From Ruminococcus sp. (GTDB lineage Bacteria > Bacillota > Clostridia > Oscillospirales > Ruminococcaceae), in assembly GCA_017624895.1 (NCBI GenBank), contig JAGAMB010000005.1:33944-97943 (forward strand): 64,000 bases of DNA, written 5' to 3'. A program made the position numbers and the translations under genes. Below, piece by piece: positions 9,533 to 17,621 of this stretch. How positions within the stretch are numbered: the first letter of the stretch is position 1; each line of letters opens with the position of its first letter. The notes under the pieces were generated by a model, which saw only the letters and a list, made by a program, of their open reading frames with translations, did no database searches and was not told where the DNA came from.

Positions 9533-10326
9533 TTTTTCAACTCCCACATTAGAATACCTGCCGCCATGGCAGCATTGAGAGAATTTATAGTGCCGTTCAT
9601 AGGGATTATAACGCGTCTGCTGCATTTCATTGCTATTTCACGGGGAAGTCCGCTTCCCTCGTTGCCGATGAAAACAGCCTGTCTGCCCTCAAAGGATATG
9701 TCTGTAACTTTTTCCGCATCTGCGTCAATCACGGCAGCAGAAGTACATATACCGCCATTTTCAAGCATATCAAAAAGAGCGTCCGAATCGTTTTCTATAT
9801 ATATATTCATACGGAAAACAGAACCCATAGTTGCGCGGATAACCTTAGGGCTGTACAGATCACAGCTGCCCGAAAGTATAACTCCGTCAATACCGAGAGC
9901 GTCAGCTGTACGAATAATCATTCCCACATTGCCCGGATCCTGCAAACCGTAAAGCACGGCATATCTGCAATTATCATGAAAAACAGGTTTTCTCGCCGCA
10001 GGTATGGCGCATATTGCGAATACTCCCTGAGTTGTATCGGTCGATGCAATTCTATTGCCAAGTTCATTTGAAATAACAAGCGTTTTTGTATTTCTCAAAT
10101 CAGCCTGTAATAGAGCTTCGCCGTACTTCTCATAGGCATTTTTGGTCATTATAAGATGGGTTATACCGCTTTCCTCCCGGAGAGCGTCCTCTGTTATACG
10201 CAGCCCCTCCAACACGAATAAGCCGTACTGGAGCCTTTCTTTTTTCGAAGAAGAAAGCTTCTGATACAGCTTTATAACAGGATTGTCTTTAGATGTAATA
10301 ATATTTTCCAATATTCCGAACCTCAT
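9529..10326 (-). CDS. TrmH-family RNA 2'-O-methyltransferase
   Basis: SPOUT-class methyltransferase, probably acting on 23S rRNA or tRNA ribose. Visible are an N-terminal substrate-binding domain (SKDNPVIKLYQKLSS, ..VLEGLRITEDAL) and the C-terminal SPOUT motifs: LYGLQDPGNVGMIIRTADA, FIGNEGSGLP and IPMNGTINSLNAAMAAGIL. Length 265 residues fits. The ATG at 10326 has no clear ribosome site; a TTG at 10311 (MENIITSKDNP) lies 9 nt after GAGG and is a credible alternative. It begins the dprA-topA-trmFO-plsX-rnc-smc run. Confidence 0.9.
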   Translation of the reverse strand: MRFGILENIITSKDNPVIKLYQKLSSSKKERLQYGLFVLEGLRITEDALREESGITHLIMTKNAYEKYGEALLQADLRNTKTLVISNELGNRIASTDTTQGVFAICAIPAARKPVFHDNCRYAVLYGLQDPGNVGMIIRTADALGIDGVILSGSCDLYSPKVIRATMGSVFRMNIYIENDSDALFDMLENGGICTSAAVIDADAEKVTDISFEGRQAVFIGNEGSGLPREIAMKCSRRVIIPMNGTINSLNAAMAAGILMWELKK

Positions 10327-10342
10327 ATACTATGTACAACAA

Positions 10343-10373
10343 AACACGCTCTTATTTATGTAAGGAGCGTGTT
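10343..10373 (-). terminator. Intrinsic terminator of the infC-rpmI-rplT operon
   Basis: On the minus strand a perfect 9-bp stem (AACACGCTC / GAGCGTGTT) with a 13-nt loop is followed by TTTGTTG. It lies 15 nt after the rplT stop and just before the methyltransferase gene, separating the two clusters. Confidence 0.8.
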
Positions 10374-10388
10374 GTCGTACAAATGTGA

Positions 10389-10742
10389 TTAAAGAGCTGC
10401 CTTAGCCTTCTCAACGATTGCAGCAAAACCTGCAGCGTCATTGATAGCGATCTCAGAGAGCATCTTTCTGTTAAGTGTGATGCCAGCCTTCTTGCAGCCG
10501 TTCATAAATGTTGAATAGTTCATACCATTCATCTTAGCAGCAGCTGAAATTCTTGCGATCCAGAGCTGTCTGAAAGTTCTCTTCTTGAGCTTTCTGCCGA
10601 CATAAGCATAGTTGCCTGACTTCATTACAGCCTGCTTAGCCATCTTGAAGTGCTTGCTCTTTGCGCCCCAGTAGCCCTTAGCGAGCTTTAATGTCTTGTT
10701 TCTTCTCTTACGAGTCATCATTGCACCTTTAATACGTGCCAT
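10389..10742 (-). CDS. rplT: Large ribosomal subunit protein L20
   Basis: Assembly protein of the 50S subunit that binds 23S rRNA, and in Bacillus the repressor of this operon. The sequence is unmistakable: an N-terminal basic arm ([18 protein letters not shown]) and the globular part with [21 protein letters not shown]. 117 residues is standard. A TCCGGAGG ribosome site lies upstream. It is the last gene of infC-rpmI-rplT, followed at once by a terminator. Confidence 0.98.
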   Translation of the reverse strand: MARIKGAMMTRKRRNKTLKLAKGYWGAKSKHFKMAKQAVMKSGNYAYVGRKLKKRTFRQLWIARISAAAKMNGMNYSTFMNGCKKAGITLNRKMLSEIAINDAAGFAAIVEKAKAAL

Positions 10743-10801
10743 AATCTTATACCTCCGGAATTCTTAGTAATAAACGTTGTTGCGGGACTATTCCCCTCAG
10801 A

Positions 10802-11005
10802 TTACATATAAGGAACAAGCTGCTTGATTGTAGGAGCGTTAGCGCTGCCTGCAACGCCTGCGTTACGAGCAATTCTCTTACGCTTTGTATCCTTCTGTGT
10901 GAGTCTGTGTCTCTTGTTTGTGTGCTGGTACTTTACCTTGCCGTTTCCTGTAATCTTAAAACGCTTCTTTGCACCGGAATGAGTTTTAACCTTCACCTTT
11001 GCCAT
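10802..11005 (-). CDS. rpmI: Large ribosomal subunit protein L35
   Basis: Small basic 50S protein of 67 residues. The family pattern [19 protein letters not shown] at the start and [17 protein letters not shown] in the middle are clear. An AGGAGG site precedes the ATG. It sits between infC and rplT with short gaps, the usual gene order in bacteria, and is presumably co-transcribed with both. Confidence 0.98.
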   Translation of the reverse strand: MAKVKVKTHSGAKKRFKITGNGKVKYQHTNKRHRLTQKDTKRKRIARNAGVAGSANAPTIKQLVPYM

Positions 11006-11032
11006 TGAATATTCCTCCTTAATTAGAACTTA

Positions 11033-11548
11033 TCAGTTCTTCTTGGGACTTACAAACATAACCATGCTGCGTCCCTCCATTTTAGCCGGCTTGTCAACAG
11101 AACCTGCTGCGGAAACAGCCTCCTTGAAGCGATCAAGCAGCTCTGCACCGAGTTCAGGGTGAGCAATTGCTCTCTTACGGAATCTTACAGACACCTTGAG
11201 CTTGTCGCCTCCCTGAAGGAACTTGACAGCCTGGTTGACCTTTGTTTCAAAATCATGCGTGTCAATTGTGGAAAACATTCTTATTTCCTTGACAGCAACT
11301 GTTTTCTGGTTCTTCTTCGCTTCTTTTTCACGCTTGGACTGCTCAAAGCAGTATTTACCGTAGTCCATAATACGACATACGGGCGGTGTAGCCTGCGGAG
11401 CTATCTTAACAAGGTCAAGATCCTTGTCGTAGGCTAATTTCTGGGCATCCCTGGCAGACATTGTGCCAAGCTTCTTTCCTTCATCGTCGATAACGAGTAT
11501 TTCCTTATCCCGAATATCTTCGTTAATCTGCAGTTCCTGTTTGCTAAT
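11033..11548 (-). CDS. infC: Translation initiation factor IF-3, starting at an ATT codon
   Basis: IF-3 binds the 30S subunit, checks start-codon pairing and prevents early 50S joining. Family motifs are INEDIRDKEILVID at the start, VCRIMDYGKYCFEQSKREKE in the middle and the C-terminal domain with VRFRKRAIAHPELG. I place the start at ATT (11548), 8 nt after a GGAGGT site, giving 171 residues and an N-terminus ISKQELQINEDIRD that matches the family. The longer reading from 11605 adds 19 residues that run through a leader hairpin. A non-AUG start discriminated by IF-3 itself is the known autoregulation of infC in Escherichia coli. Confidence 0.93.
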   Translation of the reverse strand: MSKQELQINEDIRDKEILVIDDEGKKLGTMSARDAQKLAYDKDLDLVKIAPQATPPVCRIMDYGKYCFEQSKREKEAKKNQKTVAVKEIRMFSTIDTHDFETKVNQAVKFLQGGDKLKVSVRFRKRAIAHPELGAELLDRFKEAVSAAGSVDKPAKMEGRSMVMFVSPKKN

Positions 11549-11698
11549 GTTCAAGCACCTCCGGACATAAAATAAGTGAGTGCAGAAATATCCACACTCA
11601 CACAATACGCAATTATCTCCTTAAAGAGCTATAACATATTGACCGTTTAAGCTTAGCCTGACGGTGAGAACGGACTTGTTCTGCTTTCTTACTCAAAT
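11549..11698 (-). promoter_or_regulatory. Leader of infC-rpmI-rplT with attenuator-like hairpin (candidate L20 leader)
   Basis: About 145 nt of untranslated leader lie between the promoter and the ATT start. At 11576-11601 a perfect 7-bp stem (GTGAGTG / CACTCAC, 12-nt loop) is followed on the minus strand by TTATTTTAT and then the GGAGGT ribosome site, which looks like an attenuator. In Bacillus the same operon is controlled by L20 through its leader. Assignment to that class is inferred from position and the hairpin. Confidence 0.55.
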
Positions 11699-11727
11699 AG
11701 TATACACCATTTTTCTGAAATTGTCAA
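11699..11727 (-). promoter_or_regulatory. Sigma-A promoter of infC-rpmI-rplT
   Basis: TTGACA (11722-11727) and TATACT (11699-11704) on the minus strand are separated by exactly 17 bp. The -35 box overlaps the TGA stop codon of spoIIR (11724-11726). Confidence 0.85.
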
Positions 11728-12389
11728 GGGTTTACTTCTTTTTCATCATTCTGCACAGTATATTTATCTATCAGCGCTTTTATTTTGTCCCATACAGCAA
11801 ATCTTACCTCATATTTTTCGGGATAATGAAGAATATCTTTCTCCTCAGCTGTAAAAAGCTCCTCTGCATCATCAGATTTTTCCACATCATCGGATTTTTC
11901 CTGCTCCTCACAGGCAGCAGGCAGACACAGCGGCGGATACATTACACACCACCAGTTTTTCCCCTGTGCAGAGCCAATCTTAACACGGAGCGCACGATAC
12001 TCCCCTGCCGGCATCGTTATATCCTCATAAACACGCTCATCAAAAACAACGTCGGCAAGCTCAGCTGTGACGGGAAGGCAGCAGCCGTTTTCACGGAGGA
12101 TATCCTCAGCCTTTTCCTCTATTTCATCAAGCCTTTCAGCAGCGATATCCTCAGCTTCTTCAAGTGAATCCGCATTCTCAAACAGCCCGGCTTCAAGAAG
12201 TCCGTCACGGACTTTAAGCTTTAAATTCTGGGCATATTCTGTATCGGAATCCGCAAGAATGTGAAGCCTAAGAACACTGCTTCTCAGACTGTCAAGGCGG
12301 CGTCCGTCACGTATTACTGCGAAGCCGTTGGATATAAGTATGGAAAGTATAAGACCTCCGCCTATAATAAAATTCATATGTTTTTTCAT
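11724..12389 (-). CDS. spoIIR: Stage II sporulation protein R (SpoIIR)
   Basis: Secreted forespore signal that activates the SpoIIGA protease and so sigma-E in the mother cell. Family features: an N-terminal hydrophobic segment (FIIGGGLILSILISNGFAV), the conserved SVLRLHILADSDTEYAQNLK, and the signature GSAQGKNWWCVMYPPLC. After the signature is a lineage-specific acidic stretch (EKSDDVEKSDDAEEL). The ATG at 12389 has GAGGTGAT 5 nt upstream; reading from 12590 would add 67 residues without support. 221 residues. It stands alone upstream of infC and reads in the same direction. Confidence 0.9.
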   Translation of the reverse strand: MKKHMNFIIGGGLILSILISNGFAVIRDGRRLDSLRSSVLRLHILADSDTEYAQNLKLKVRDGLLEAGLFENADSLEEAEDIAAERLDEIEEKAEDILRENGCCLPVTAELADVVFDERVYEDITMPAGEYRALRVKIGSAQGKNWWCVMYPPLCLPAACEEQEKSDDVEKSDDAEELFTAEEKDILHYPEKYEVRFAVWDKIKALIDKYTVQNDEKEVNP

Positions 12390-12555
12390 AAAAATCACCT
12401 CGCAGTAAATATTGACCGCAATCATTAAGATATACACATAAAATTCCCCGCAGCTTCGCCGTCTTACGACAAAAAAAGCTGTCGCAGATGATGTTATGCT
12501 ATCAATTTCTGCCGATATCTCACGAATTGCAGGATTTTCAGTAATAATTTTTGAC

Positions 12556-12584
12556 TTTACGTGAAAAGGGCAATTATTTATAAT
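12556..12584 (+). promoter_or_regulatory. Probable promoter of the leucine-rich-repeat gene
   Basis: TTTACG (12556-12561), 17 bp, TATAAT (12579-12584), about 40 nt before the start of the LRR protein. The -10 box is perfect and the -35 box matches four of six bases. Confidence 0.55.
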
Positions 12585-12623
12585 ATACATATAATATATT
12601 TATTTTCTTACAAGGAGAAAGCT

Positions 12624-13523
12624 ATGAAAAAATCATTTTTATCAGCCGCATTGTCTGCTATTGCCATATTTTCGGCATTTCCGCCCGCCACTTCATTTGC
12701 CGCAAAAAAAGAGGCAGGCTATGTCTATACAATTATAAACAACGAAGCTACAATCACAGGCTTTGAAGGAGATCCCGTCTATATTGAGATACCCAAAACC
12801 ATTGAGGGCTGCCGCGTAACCGAAATACGCGACAATTCATTCTATGAGTGCGGAAGTCTGAAACATATCACCCTCCCCGATACTATCGAAAAAATCGGAC
12901 ACCACGCATTTTATGCCTGTTATTCCCTTGAAAGCGTTACAATTCCCGAATCCGTGAAGGAAATCGGAATGGGCTGTTTCTGCGGCTGCGAAAGTCTTAC
13001 CGCTGTATCGCTGTCGGACAATATAAGCCGCCTGCCGGATTCCTGTTTCAGAAGCTGCACCAGTCTTACCTCCTTTGATATCCCCGATAATATCACAGAA
13101 ATAGGCGATTTCTGTTTCAGCGGCTGTACCGCCCTGACCGATATCTCTCTCAGCGATAACCTAACAGCCATAGGTGACTGTTCCTTTTATATGTGCGGTC
13201 TGGAGGCGGTATATATACCTTCCGCAGTAGAGCAGCTCGGAGTATGCTCCGTAGGATATACCCCCACGGACGAAGGAGCCTCCCAGATTAACGGATTCAC
13301 AATTCTGGGAAAGAAAAAATCAGCCGCCGCTGACTATGCCCGTGAAAATTCCCTGACATTTCAAAATGCCGACGATTTTGTTCACGCATTCGCTATCCAG
13401 CGGATAAACGGTCAGCAGGTATCCGTTCCCTCTGTTTTTTTGATTGCAATTGGTTTATTAATTTTAATTTCAATTTGTTTAACTTTATTAAGAACCAAAC
13501 GTTTCCGCAAAAAATTAAGGTGA
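12624..13523 (+). CDS. Secreted BspA-like leucine-rich-repeat protein with C-terminal membrane anchor
   Basis: 299 residues starting at ATG 12624 (AAGGAGA upstream; an upstream in-frame ATG at 12561 lies inside the promoter). A signal peptide (KKSFLSAALSAIAIFSAF) is followed by about six 23-residue LRR_5/BspA repeats of the pattern ITxIGxxCFxGCxSLTxIxLPDN, which form a curved ligand-binding surface. Near the C-terminus is a hydrophobic segment (SVFLIAIGLLILISICLTLL) and a basic tail (RTKRFRKKLR), so the protein is probably held in the membrane facing outward. BspA-like proteins often bind host or partner-cell surfaces; the ligand here is unknown. Confidence 0.8.
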   Translation: MKKSFLSAALSAIAIFSAFPPATSFAAKKEAGYVYTIINNEATITGFEGDPVYIEIPKTIEGCRVTEIRDNSFYECGSLKHITLPDTIEKIGHHAFYACYSLESVTIPESVKEIGMGCFCGCESLTAVSLSDNISRLPDSCFRSCTSLTSFDIPDNITEIGDFCFSGCTALTDISLSDNLTAIGDCSFYMCGLEAVYIPSAVEQLGVCSVGYTPTDEGASQINGFTILGKKKSAAADYARENSLTFQNADDFVHAFAIQRINGQQVSVPSVFLIAIGLLILISICLTLLRTKRFRKKLR

Positions 13524-13534
13524 TTCCCCCAGAG

Positions 13535-13602
13535 CTTGCGCAGAAAAACGATGCCAAATTTCGTGCAAAGCCGTCAGGTGGGCTTCGTTTAGTGCTGTCT
13601 TA
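13535..13602 (-). repeat. Fragment of dispersed repeat family B (left arm, inverted)
   Basis: Read on the minus strand, this stretch matches the left arm of the family B element at 34127-34190 (shared blocks include CCTGACGG, TTTGCACGAAAT and GCAAGCT, with scattered mismatches). It sits just after the LRR gene and lacks the TATTGCTCCA terminus seen in other copies. Confidence 0.6.
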
Positions 13603-13654
13603 ACAAAAAGTTCGCAATAAATAACTTTTTTTCAAAAAAATCGCAATAAACCTA

Positions 13655-13683
13655 TTGCATTTTACAAAAATATATGTTATTAT
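13655..13683 (+). promoter_or_regulatory. Promoter of the GH9 cellulase gene
   Basis: TTGCAT (13655-13660), 17 bp, TATTAT (13678-13683), about 100 nt upstream of the cellulase start, so the mRNA has a leader of roughly 95 nt. No operator was recognised. Confidence 0.65.
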
Positions 13684-13785
13684 AAATATACCGAATGTTG
13701 ATTTATCTCATTTAATTATGAGGGATGTCATTAAAGGAAAAATTAAATGAGATTAAAAAAAGAAAAAATCATGGAGGTTTTAAGA

Positions 13786-16323
13786 ATGAAAACATTCAAG
13801 AAAATTGTTTCGGCAGCTATGTGCGCCGCTGTTGCTGTTTCTCAGCTCACAGCCTTTACTCCTGCCGTAAACGCAGCAGAGGAGCTTGCAGATTCTCTTG
13901 CAAATGACTCAGGTCTTGATATCGACTATGCCCGTGCTTTGCAGTATTCCATTTACTTCTACGACGCTAATATGTGCGGAACCGAAGTAAACGAAAACAA
14001 CCGCTATAAGTGGAGAGGCGACTGCCATACCTACGACGCAAAGGTTGAGCTTGTTGCAGGTATTTCAGATGATTTCGTAGGCACAAACCTTTCACAGTCC
14101 TTTATTGATAAGTACAAGGACGTCCTCGACCCCGACGGCGACGGCTGTGTTGACGTTGCAGGCGGTTTCCACGATGCAGGTGACCACGTTCAGTTCGGTA
14201 TGCCCGAAAACTATTCCGCAGCAGCTCTCGGCTGGGGTTATTACGAATTCCGTGATTCCTACGTAAAGACAGGTCAGGATGACCATATTGAAACAATTCT
14301 CCGTTATTTCAACGATTACCTTATGAAATGTACATTCCGTGACGACAATGGTGATGTTATCGCTCATTGCTATCAGGTAGGTGATGGTGATATCGACCAC
14401 GCTTACTGGAATTCCCCTGAAATTGACGAAATGGGCAGACCTGCTTTTTTCCTTACACCGGATAAGCCGCAGATCGACTATACAACATCTGCTGCCGCTT
14501 CTCTCGCCCTCAACTACCTCAACTTCAAGGATACAGATCCCGAATATGCTGAAAAATCCCTTGATTACGCAAAGGCTCTCTGGGATTTCAGCGTAACTGC
14601 TCTTGAAAAGCACGGCGCAGAAGCTGTTCTCAGCGATAACGCTGACGGCCCTAAAGGTTACTACCGTTCAGAAAAATGGGTAGACGATTTCTGCTGGGCA
14701 GCAGGCTGGCTCTTCCTTTGTACTGAGGACGTTTCATACCTCGAAGCCGGTGCTCCATACTATGACTACTACGCTCCAAGCGGCTGGTGTTTCTGCTGGA
14801 ATGACGTATGGAGCGGCGCAGCTTGCGTTTGGGCTCGTATCAATCAGGAATACCCCGAAGTTGACCTTATCAATATGCTGAGAAAGGCACAGGGTAAGAA
14901 CGAATACGTATTCGAAAATATCTGGGAGCAGGTTCAGAAGTGCCTTCCTACATGGCAGGGACTTGAAACTCCTCAGGGTTACGCTTTCCTCAATCAGTGG
15001 GGTTCCGCACGTTACAATACAGCTATGCAGCTTATTGGTCTTGTTTATGATAAGTACACCAATAACGGTCAGCCCGGCGAATTTTCAAAGTGGGCACAGA
15101 AGCAGATGCACTACCTCATGGGCGAAAACGACCTTACATTTGAGGAAGCTGCCACAACAGGCGGTCCCACACACGGAAGCAGAAGCCTTATCGTAGGATA
15201 TAACGAAAATTCCGCTAAATTCCCACACCACAGAGCTGCTTCAGGTCTTACAAAGTGTGAAGATCCAGATGAACACAGATACGTTCTCTACGGCGCTCTC
15301 GCAGGAGGCCCCGGTTCATCAGATGAGCATAACGATGTGACATCCGACTGGATCGACAACGAGGTTACAATCGACTATAACGCTGCATTCGTAGGCGCTT
15401 GCGCAGGACTTTACGAATACTTCGGCACAGAGGATATGCAGCCCACAAAGAACTTCCCACCCGATCCTAAGTTTATCGCAGGTGAAGGCGGCGGAAACAA
15501 CTACTGGATCAATGCTTGTGGTATTGACGACCTCAATGCAGACGGCTGCGGAGTTACTAAGGTTTCATTTATGGTAATGACTGACTCCATAAAGGGTTCA
15601 AAGGACATTTCTGTAAGATATTATTTCAACGCTTCCGAAATTTCAAATGTTGACAGCGTTAAGGCATCTGAGCTTTACGACCAGGCTGCTGTTGAGGCTG
15701 CTCCTGCCGACGGCGTTATCACAGGTATTCATAAGTATGACAAGCTTGCTGATACATATTATGTAGAAATCAAGTTTGACGATTACAAGATTGCAAACTC
15801 CGCTAAGAAGTATCAGTTCACAGTCGGTATGTACTATGGCGACAAGTGGGATCCTACAAACGATACAAGCTATGAAGGTCTTAAAATCTTCACAGAGGAC
15901 GATGCATTCTTCGGCACAGGCAATGAAGTAAAGGCAGAGGGTATCTGTATTTACGACGGTGACGTTCACGTTGGCGGTATCGAGCCTGACGGTTCACTCC
16001 CCGAAGTTCCAGAGCCTACAGATCCTCCTGCAGAAGATCCCACCGAGAAGCCCTCAGAAAAGCCTTCAGAGAAGCCCACATCAAGCGATAATCCCGACAG
16101 CAACCGCGTAACTATGGCAGGTGACGCAAACTGTGACGATTCTGTAACAATGGCTGATGCTGCAGCTATCTTCCAGAGTATCGGAAACGCTGACAAGTAC
16201 GCACTTTCAAAGCAGGGCGGTATAAATGCTGATGTTGACGGCAAGGACGGCATAACAGCCTCCGATGCTCTTACAATCCAGAAATACACAGCAAAACTTA
16301 TCACATCACTTCCTGTAGCATAA
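13786..16323 (+). CDS. GH9 endoglucanase with CBM3 and type I dockerin
   Basis: Secreted cellulase of a cellulosome, 845 residues from the ATG at 13786 (GGAGG 8 nt upstream). The signal peptide likely ends after Ala30 (AVNA-AEE). The GH9 catalytic domain (about 40-560) has the DAGD motif at 130-133, the His-containing signature near 478 (FPHHRAASG) and the acid-bearing signature DWIDNEVTIDYNAAF, where Glu526 is the likely catalytic acid. A family 3 cellulose-binding module (about 565-740) follows, then a Pro/Glu/Lys linker (EKPSEKPSEKP) and a dockerin (about 780-845) with two Ca-binding repeats beginning GDANCDDSVTMADAA and NADVDGKDGITASDA. The GH9-CBM3 order is that of processive endoglucanases. 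Codon use (many GTT, CTC, AAG) suggests high expression. Confidence 0.96.
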   Translation: MKTFKKIVSAAMCAAVAVSQLTAFTPAVNAAEELADSLANDSGLDIDYARALQYSIYFYDANMCGTEVNENNRYKWRGDCHTYDAKVELVAGISDDFVGTNLSQSFIDKYKDVLDPDGDGCVDVAGGFHDAGDHVQFGMPENYSAAALGWGYYEFRDSYVKTGQDDHIETILRYFNDYLMKCTFRDDNGDVIAHCYQVGDGDIDHAYWNSPEIDEMGRPAFFLTPDKPQIDYTTSAAASLALNYLNFKDTDPEYAEKSLDYAKALWDFSVTALEKHGAEAVLSDNADGPKGYYRSEKWVDDFCWAAGWLFLCTEDVSYLEAGAPYYDYYAPSGWCFCWNDVWSGAACVWARINQEYPEVDLINMLRKAQGKNEYVFENIWEQVQKCLPTWQGLETPQGYAFLNQWGSARYNTAMQLIGLVYDKYTNNGQPGEFSKWAQKQMHYLMGENDLTFEEAATTGGPTHGSRSLIVGYNENSAKFPHHRAASGLTKCEDPDEHRYVLYGALAGGPGSSDEHNDVTSDWIDNEVTIDYNAAFVGACAGLYEYFGTEDMQPTKNFPPDPKFIAGEGGGNNYWINACGIDDLNADGCGVTKVSFMVMTDSIKGSKDISVRYYFNASEISNVDSVKASELYDQAAVEAAPADGVITGIHKYDKLADTYYVEIKFDDYKIANSAKKYQFTVGMYYGDKWDPTNDTSYEGLKIFTEDDAFFGTGNEVKAEGICIYDGDVHVGGIEPDGSLPEVPEPTDPPAEDPTEKPSEKPSEKPTSSDNPDSNRVTMAGDANCDDSVTMADAAAIFQSIGNADKYALSKQGGINADVDGKDGITASDALTIQKYTAKLITSLPVA

Positions 16324-16327
16324 TATT

Positions 16328-16356
16328 AAGGGGACAGCTTCACGGCTGTCCCTTTT
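16328..16356 (+). terminator. Terminator of the GH9 gene
   Basis: Perfect 8-bp stem GGGACAGC / GCTGTCCC with a 6-nt loop, followed by TTTT, 5 nt after the stop codon. Confidence 0.85.
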
Positions 16357-16458
16357 ATGTATCCTGTTATACATATTTACCATATTCCAAAAAACAAACC
16401 GCCAAAAAAAATGCACTTTTATCATACACGCAATGGGTGATAAAATTTCAAAAAACCC

Positions 16459-16487
16459 TTGACAAAGGGAAAAATATGTGATATAAT
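16459..16487 (+). promoter_or_regulatory. Consensus sigma-A promoter of rpmG-secE-nusG-rplK-rplA
   Basis: TTGACA (16459-16464), 17 bp, TATAAT (16482-16487): a perfect consensus with an extended -10 (TGATATAAT). The leader to rpmG is about 120 nt and contains small hairpins. An 8-bp inverted repeat (TTTTATCA / TGATAAAA) lies just upstream at 16417-16445. Confidence 0.9.
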
Positions 16488-16614
16488 AAATTTACCTCAT
16501 CTGGGGTTATTTTTTATGTCCTGATTTTTTGGACGTGCTTTTACCCCGCCGAGGGAGGCAAACAACCTATCTCCGCCTAAAACGGAGGAAGTAATCTATT
16601 CAGGAGGTGCCGAT

Positions 16615-16764
16615 ATGAGAGTCAAAATTACATTGGCATGCACAGAGTGCAAGCAGCGTAATTACGTTTCCAAGAAGAACAAAAAGAACGATCCCGACAG
16701 AATCGAAATGAAGAAGCATTGCAAATTCTGCCGCAAGCACACTCTTCACAAGGAAACAAAGTAA
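16615..16764 (+). CDS. rpmG: Large ribosomal subunit protein L33, zinc-binding form
   Basis: A 49-residue gene starting at ATG 16615 with a GGAGG site 8 nt upstream. It opens [17 protein letters not shown] and ends [14 protein letters not shown]; the two Cys pairs (CTEC and CKFC) mark the zinc-ribbon version of L33, in contrast to Cys-free paralogues induced by zinc shortage. It is the first gene of rpmG-secE-nusG-rplK-rplA, a widely conserved order. Confidence 0.95.
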   Translation: MRVKITLACTECKQRNYVSKKNKKNDPDRIEMKKHCKFCRKHTLHKETK

Positions 16765-16781
16765 TCGGAGGGAGTATTTTT

Positions 16782-17051
16782 ATGGCTAAGAATAAAGAAA
16801 ATACAGCTTCCGAAGTATCCGAGAAAAAGGATAAAAAGGAAAAAAAATCCGAAAAGAAGCAGCCTAACAAGGTTGCAAAATGGTTCAAGGATCTGAAAAT
16901 TGAATTCAAGAAAGTCGTTTGGCCTACTAAGAAAACTGTAATCAATAATACAGGCATTGTTCTTGCTGTTGTTGCTGCTGCAGCTGTTCTCGTTGGTCTG
17001 CTTGATACAGGCTTCCTTGGACTTATGCGTCTTATCTACGAACAGAAATGA
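16782..17051 (+). CDS. secE: Preprotein translocase subunit SecE
   Basis: Single-spanning clamp subunit of the SecYEG channel. 89 residues: a long Lys/Glu-rich cytoplasmic head (residues 3-35), the family motif FKKVVWPTKK, then one membrane helix (GIVLAVVAAAAVLVGLLD). I start at ATG 16782 (MAKNKENTA) with GGAGGGAG upstream, 17 nt after rpmG. The highly charged head is longer than in the smallest SecE proteins. Confidence 0.93.
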   Translation: MAKNKENTASEVSEKKDKKEKKSEKKQPNKVAKWFKDLKIEFKKVVWPTKKTVINNTGIVLAVVAAAAVLVGLLDTGFLGLMRLIYEQK

Positions 17052-17079
17052 CCAATGGAAATCTGAAGGAGGATCAGTT

Positions 17080-17610
17080 ATGTCAGAAGCAGCTAAGTGG
17101 TACGTAGTACACACATATTCAGGTTACGAAAATAAAGTTGCCCAGAATATCGAAAAGGTTGTTGAAAACCGTAAGCTTCACGAGCTTATCCAAGAGGTCA
17201 GAGTTCCTACCGAAAGGGTAATCGAAACTGTCAATGGCAAGGAAAAGGAATTTGAACGCAAGACCTTCCCAGGCTACGTTCTCATTAAAATGGTCGTTAC
17301 CGACGATACATGGTATATCGTAAGAAATACCAGAGGCTGCACAGGCTTCGTTGGTCCCGCTTCCGTTCCTACTCCCCTTTCCGAAGAAGAAGTTATGAAA
17401 ACTTTCGGTGTTGATGTTTCAACTCCCGTTGTTGAAGTTAACTTCAAAGAAGGCGACAGCGTTCAGATATCCGGTACCGCTATGGACGGCTTCATCGGAG
17501 TTGTTCAGAGCATCAATTATGAGGACCGCACAGTTGATCTTCTTGTATCAATGTTCGGCCGTGAAACACCCACTACCCTGCCTATAAGTCAGGTCGTTGC
17601 GGTGGATTAA
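17080..17610 (+). CDS. nusG: Transcription termination/antitermination factor NusG
   Basis: Binds RNA polymerase and couples it to the ribosome or to termination. 176 residues from the ATG at 17080 (AAGGAGG site). The NGN domain opens KWYVVHTYSGYENKVA and holds TFPGYVLIKM and TRGCTGFVG; the C-terminal KOW domain has EGDSVQISGTAMDGFIG and FGRETP. It follows secE by 28 nt in the usual order. Confidence 0.97.
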   Translation: MSEAAKWYVVHTYSGYENKVAQNIEKVVENRKLHELIQEVRVPTERVIETVNGKEKEFERKTFPGYVLIKMVVTDDTWYIVRNTRGCTGFVGPASVPTPLSEEEVMKTFGVDVSTPVVEVNFKEGDSVQISGTAMDGFIGVVQSINYEDRTVDLLVSMFGRETPTTLPISQVVAVD

Positions 17611-17621
17611 TCAATTTTAAA

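Noticed and set aside
14092-14613. Minus-strand 173-residue frame in the GH9 gene
   Set aside because: It is a shadow frame produced by the codon use of a highly biased gene.
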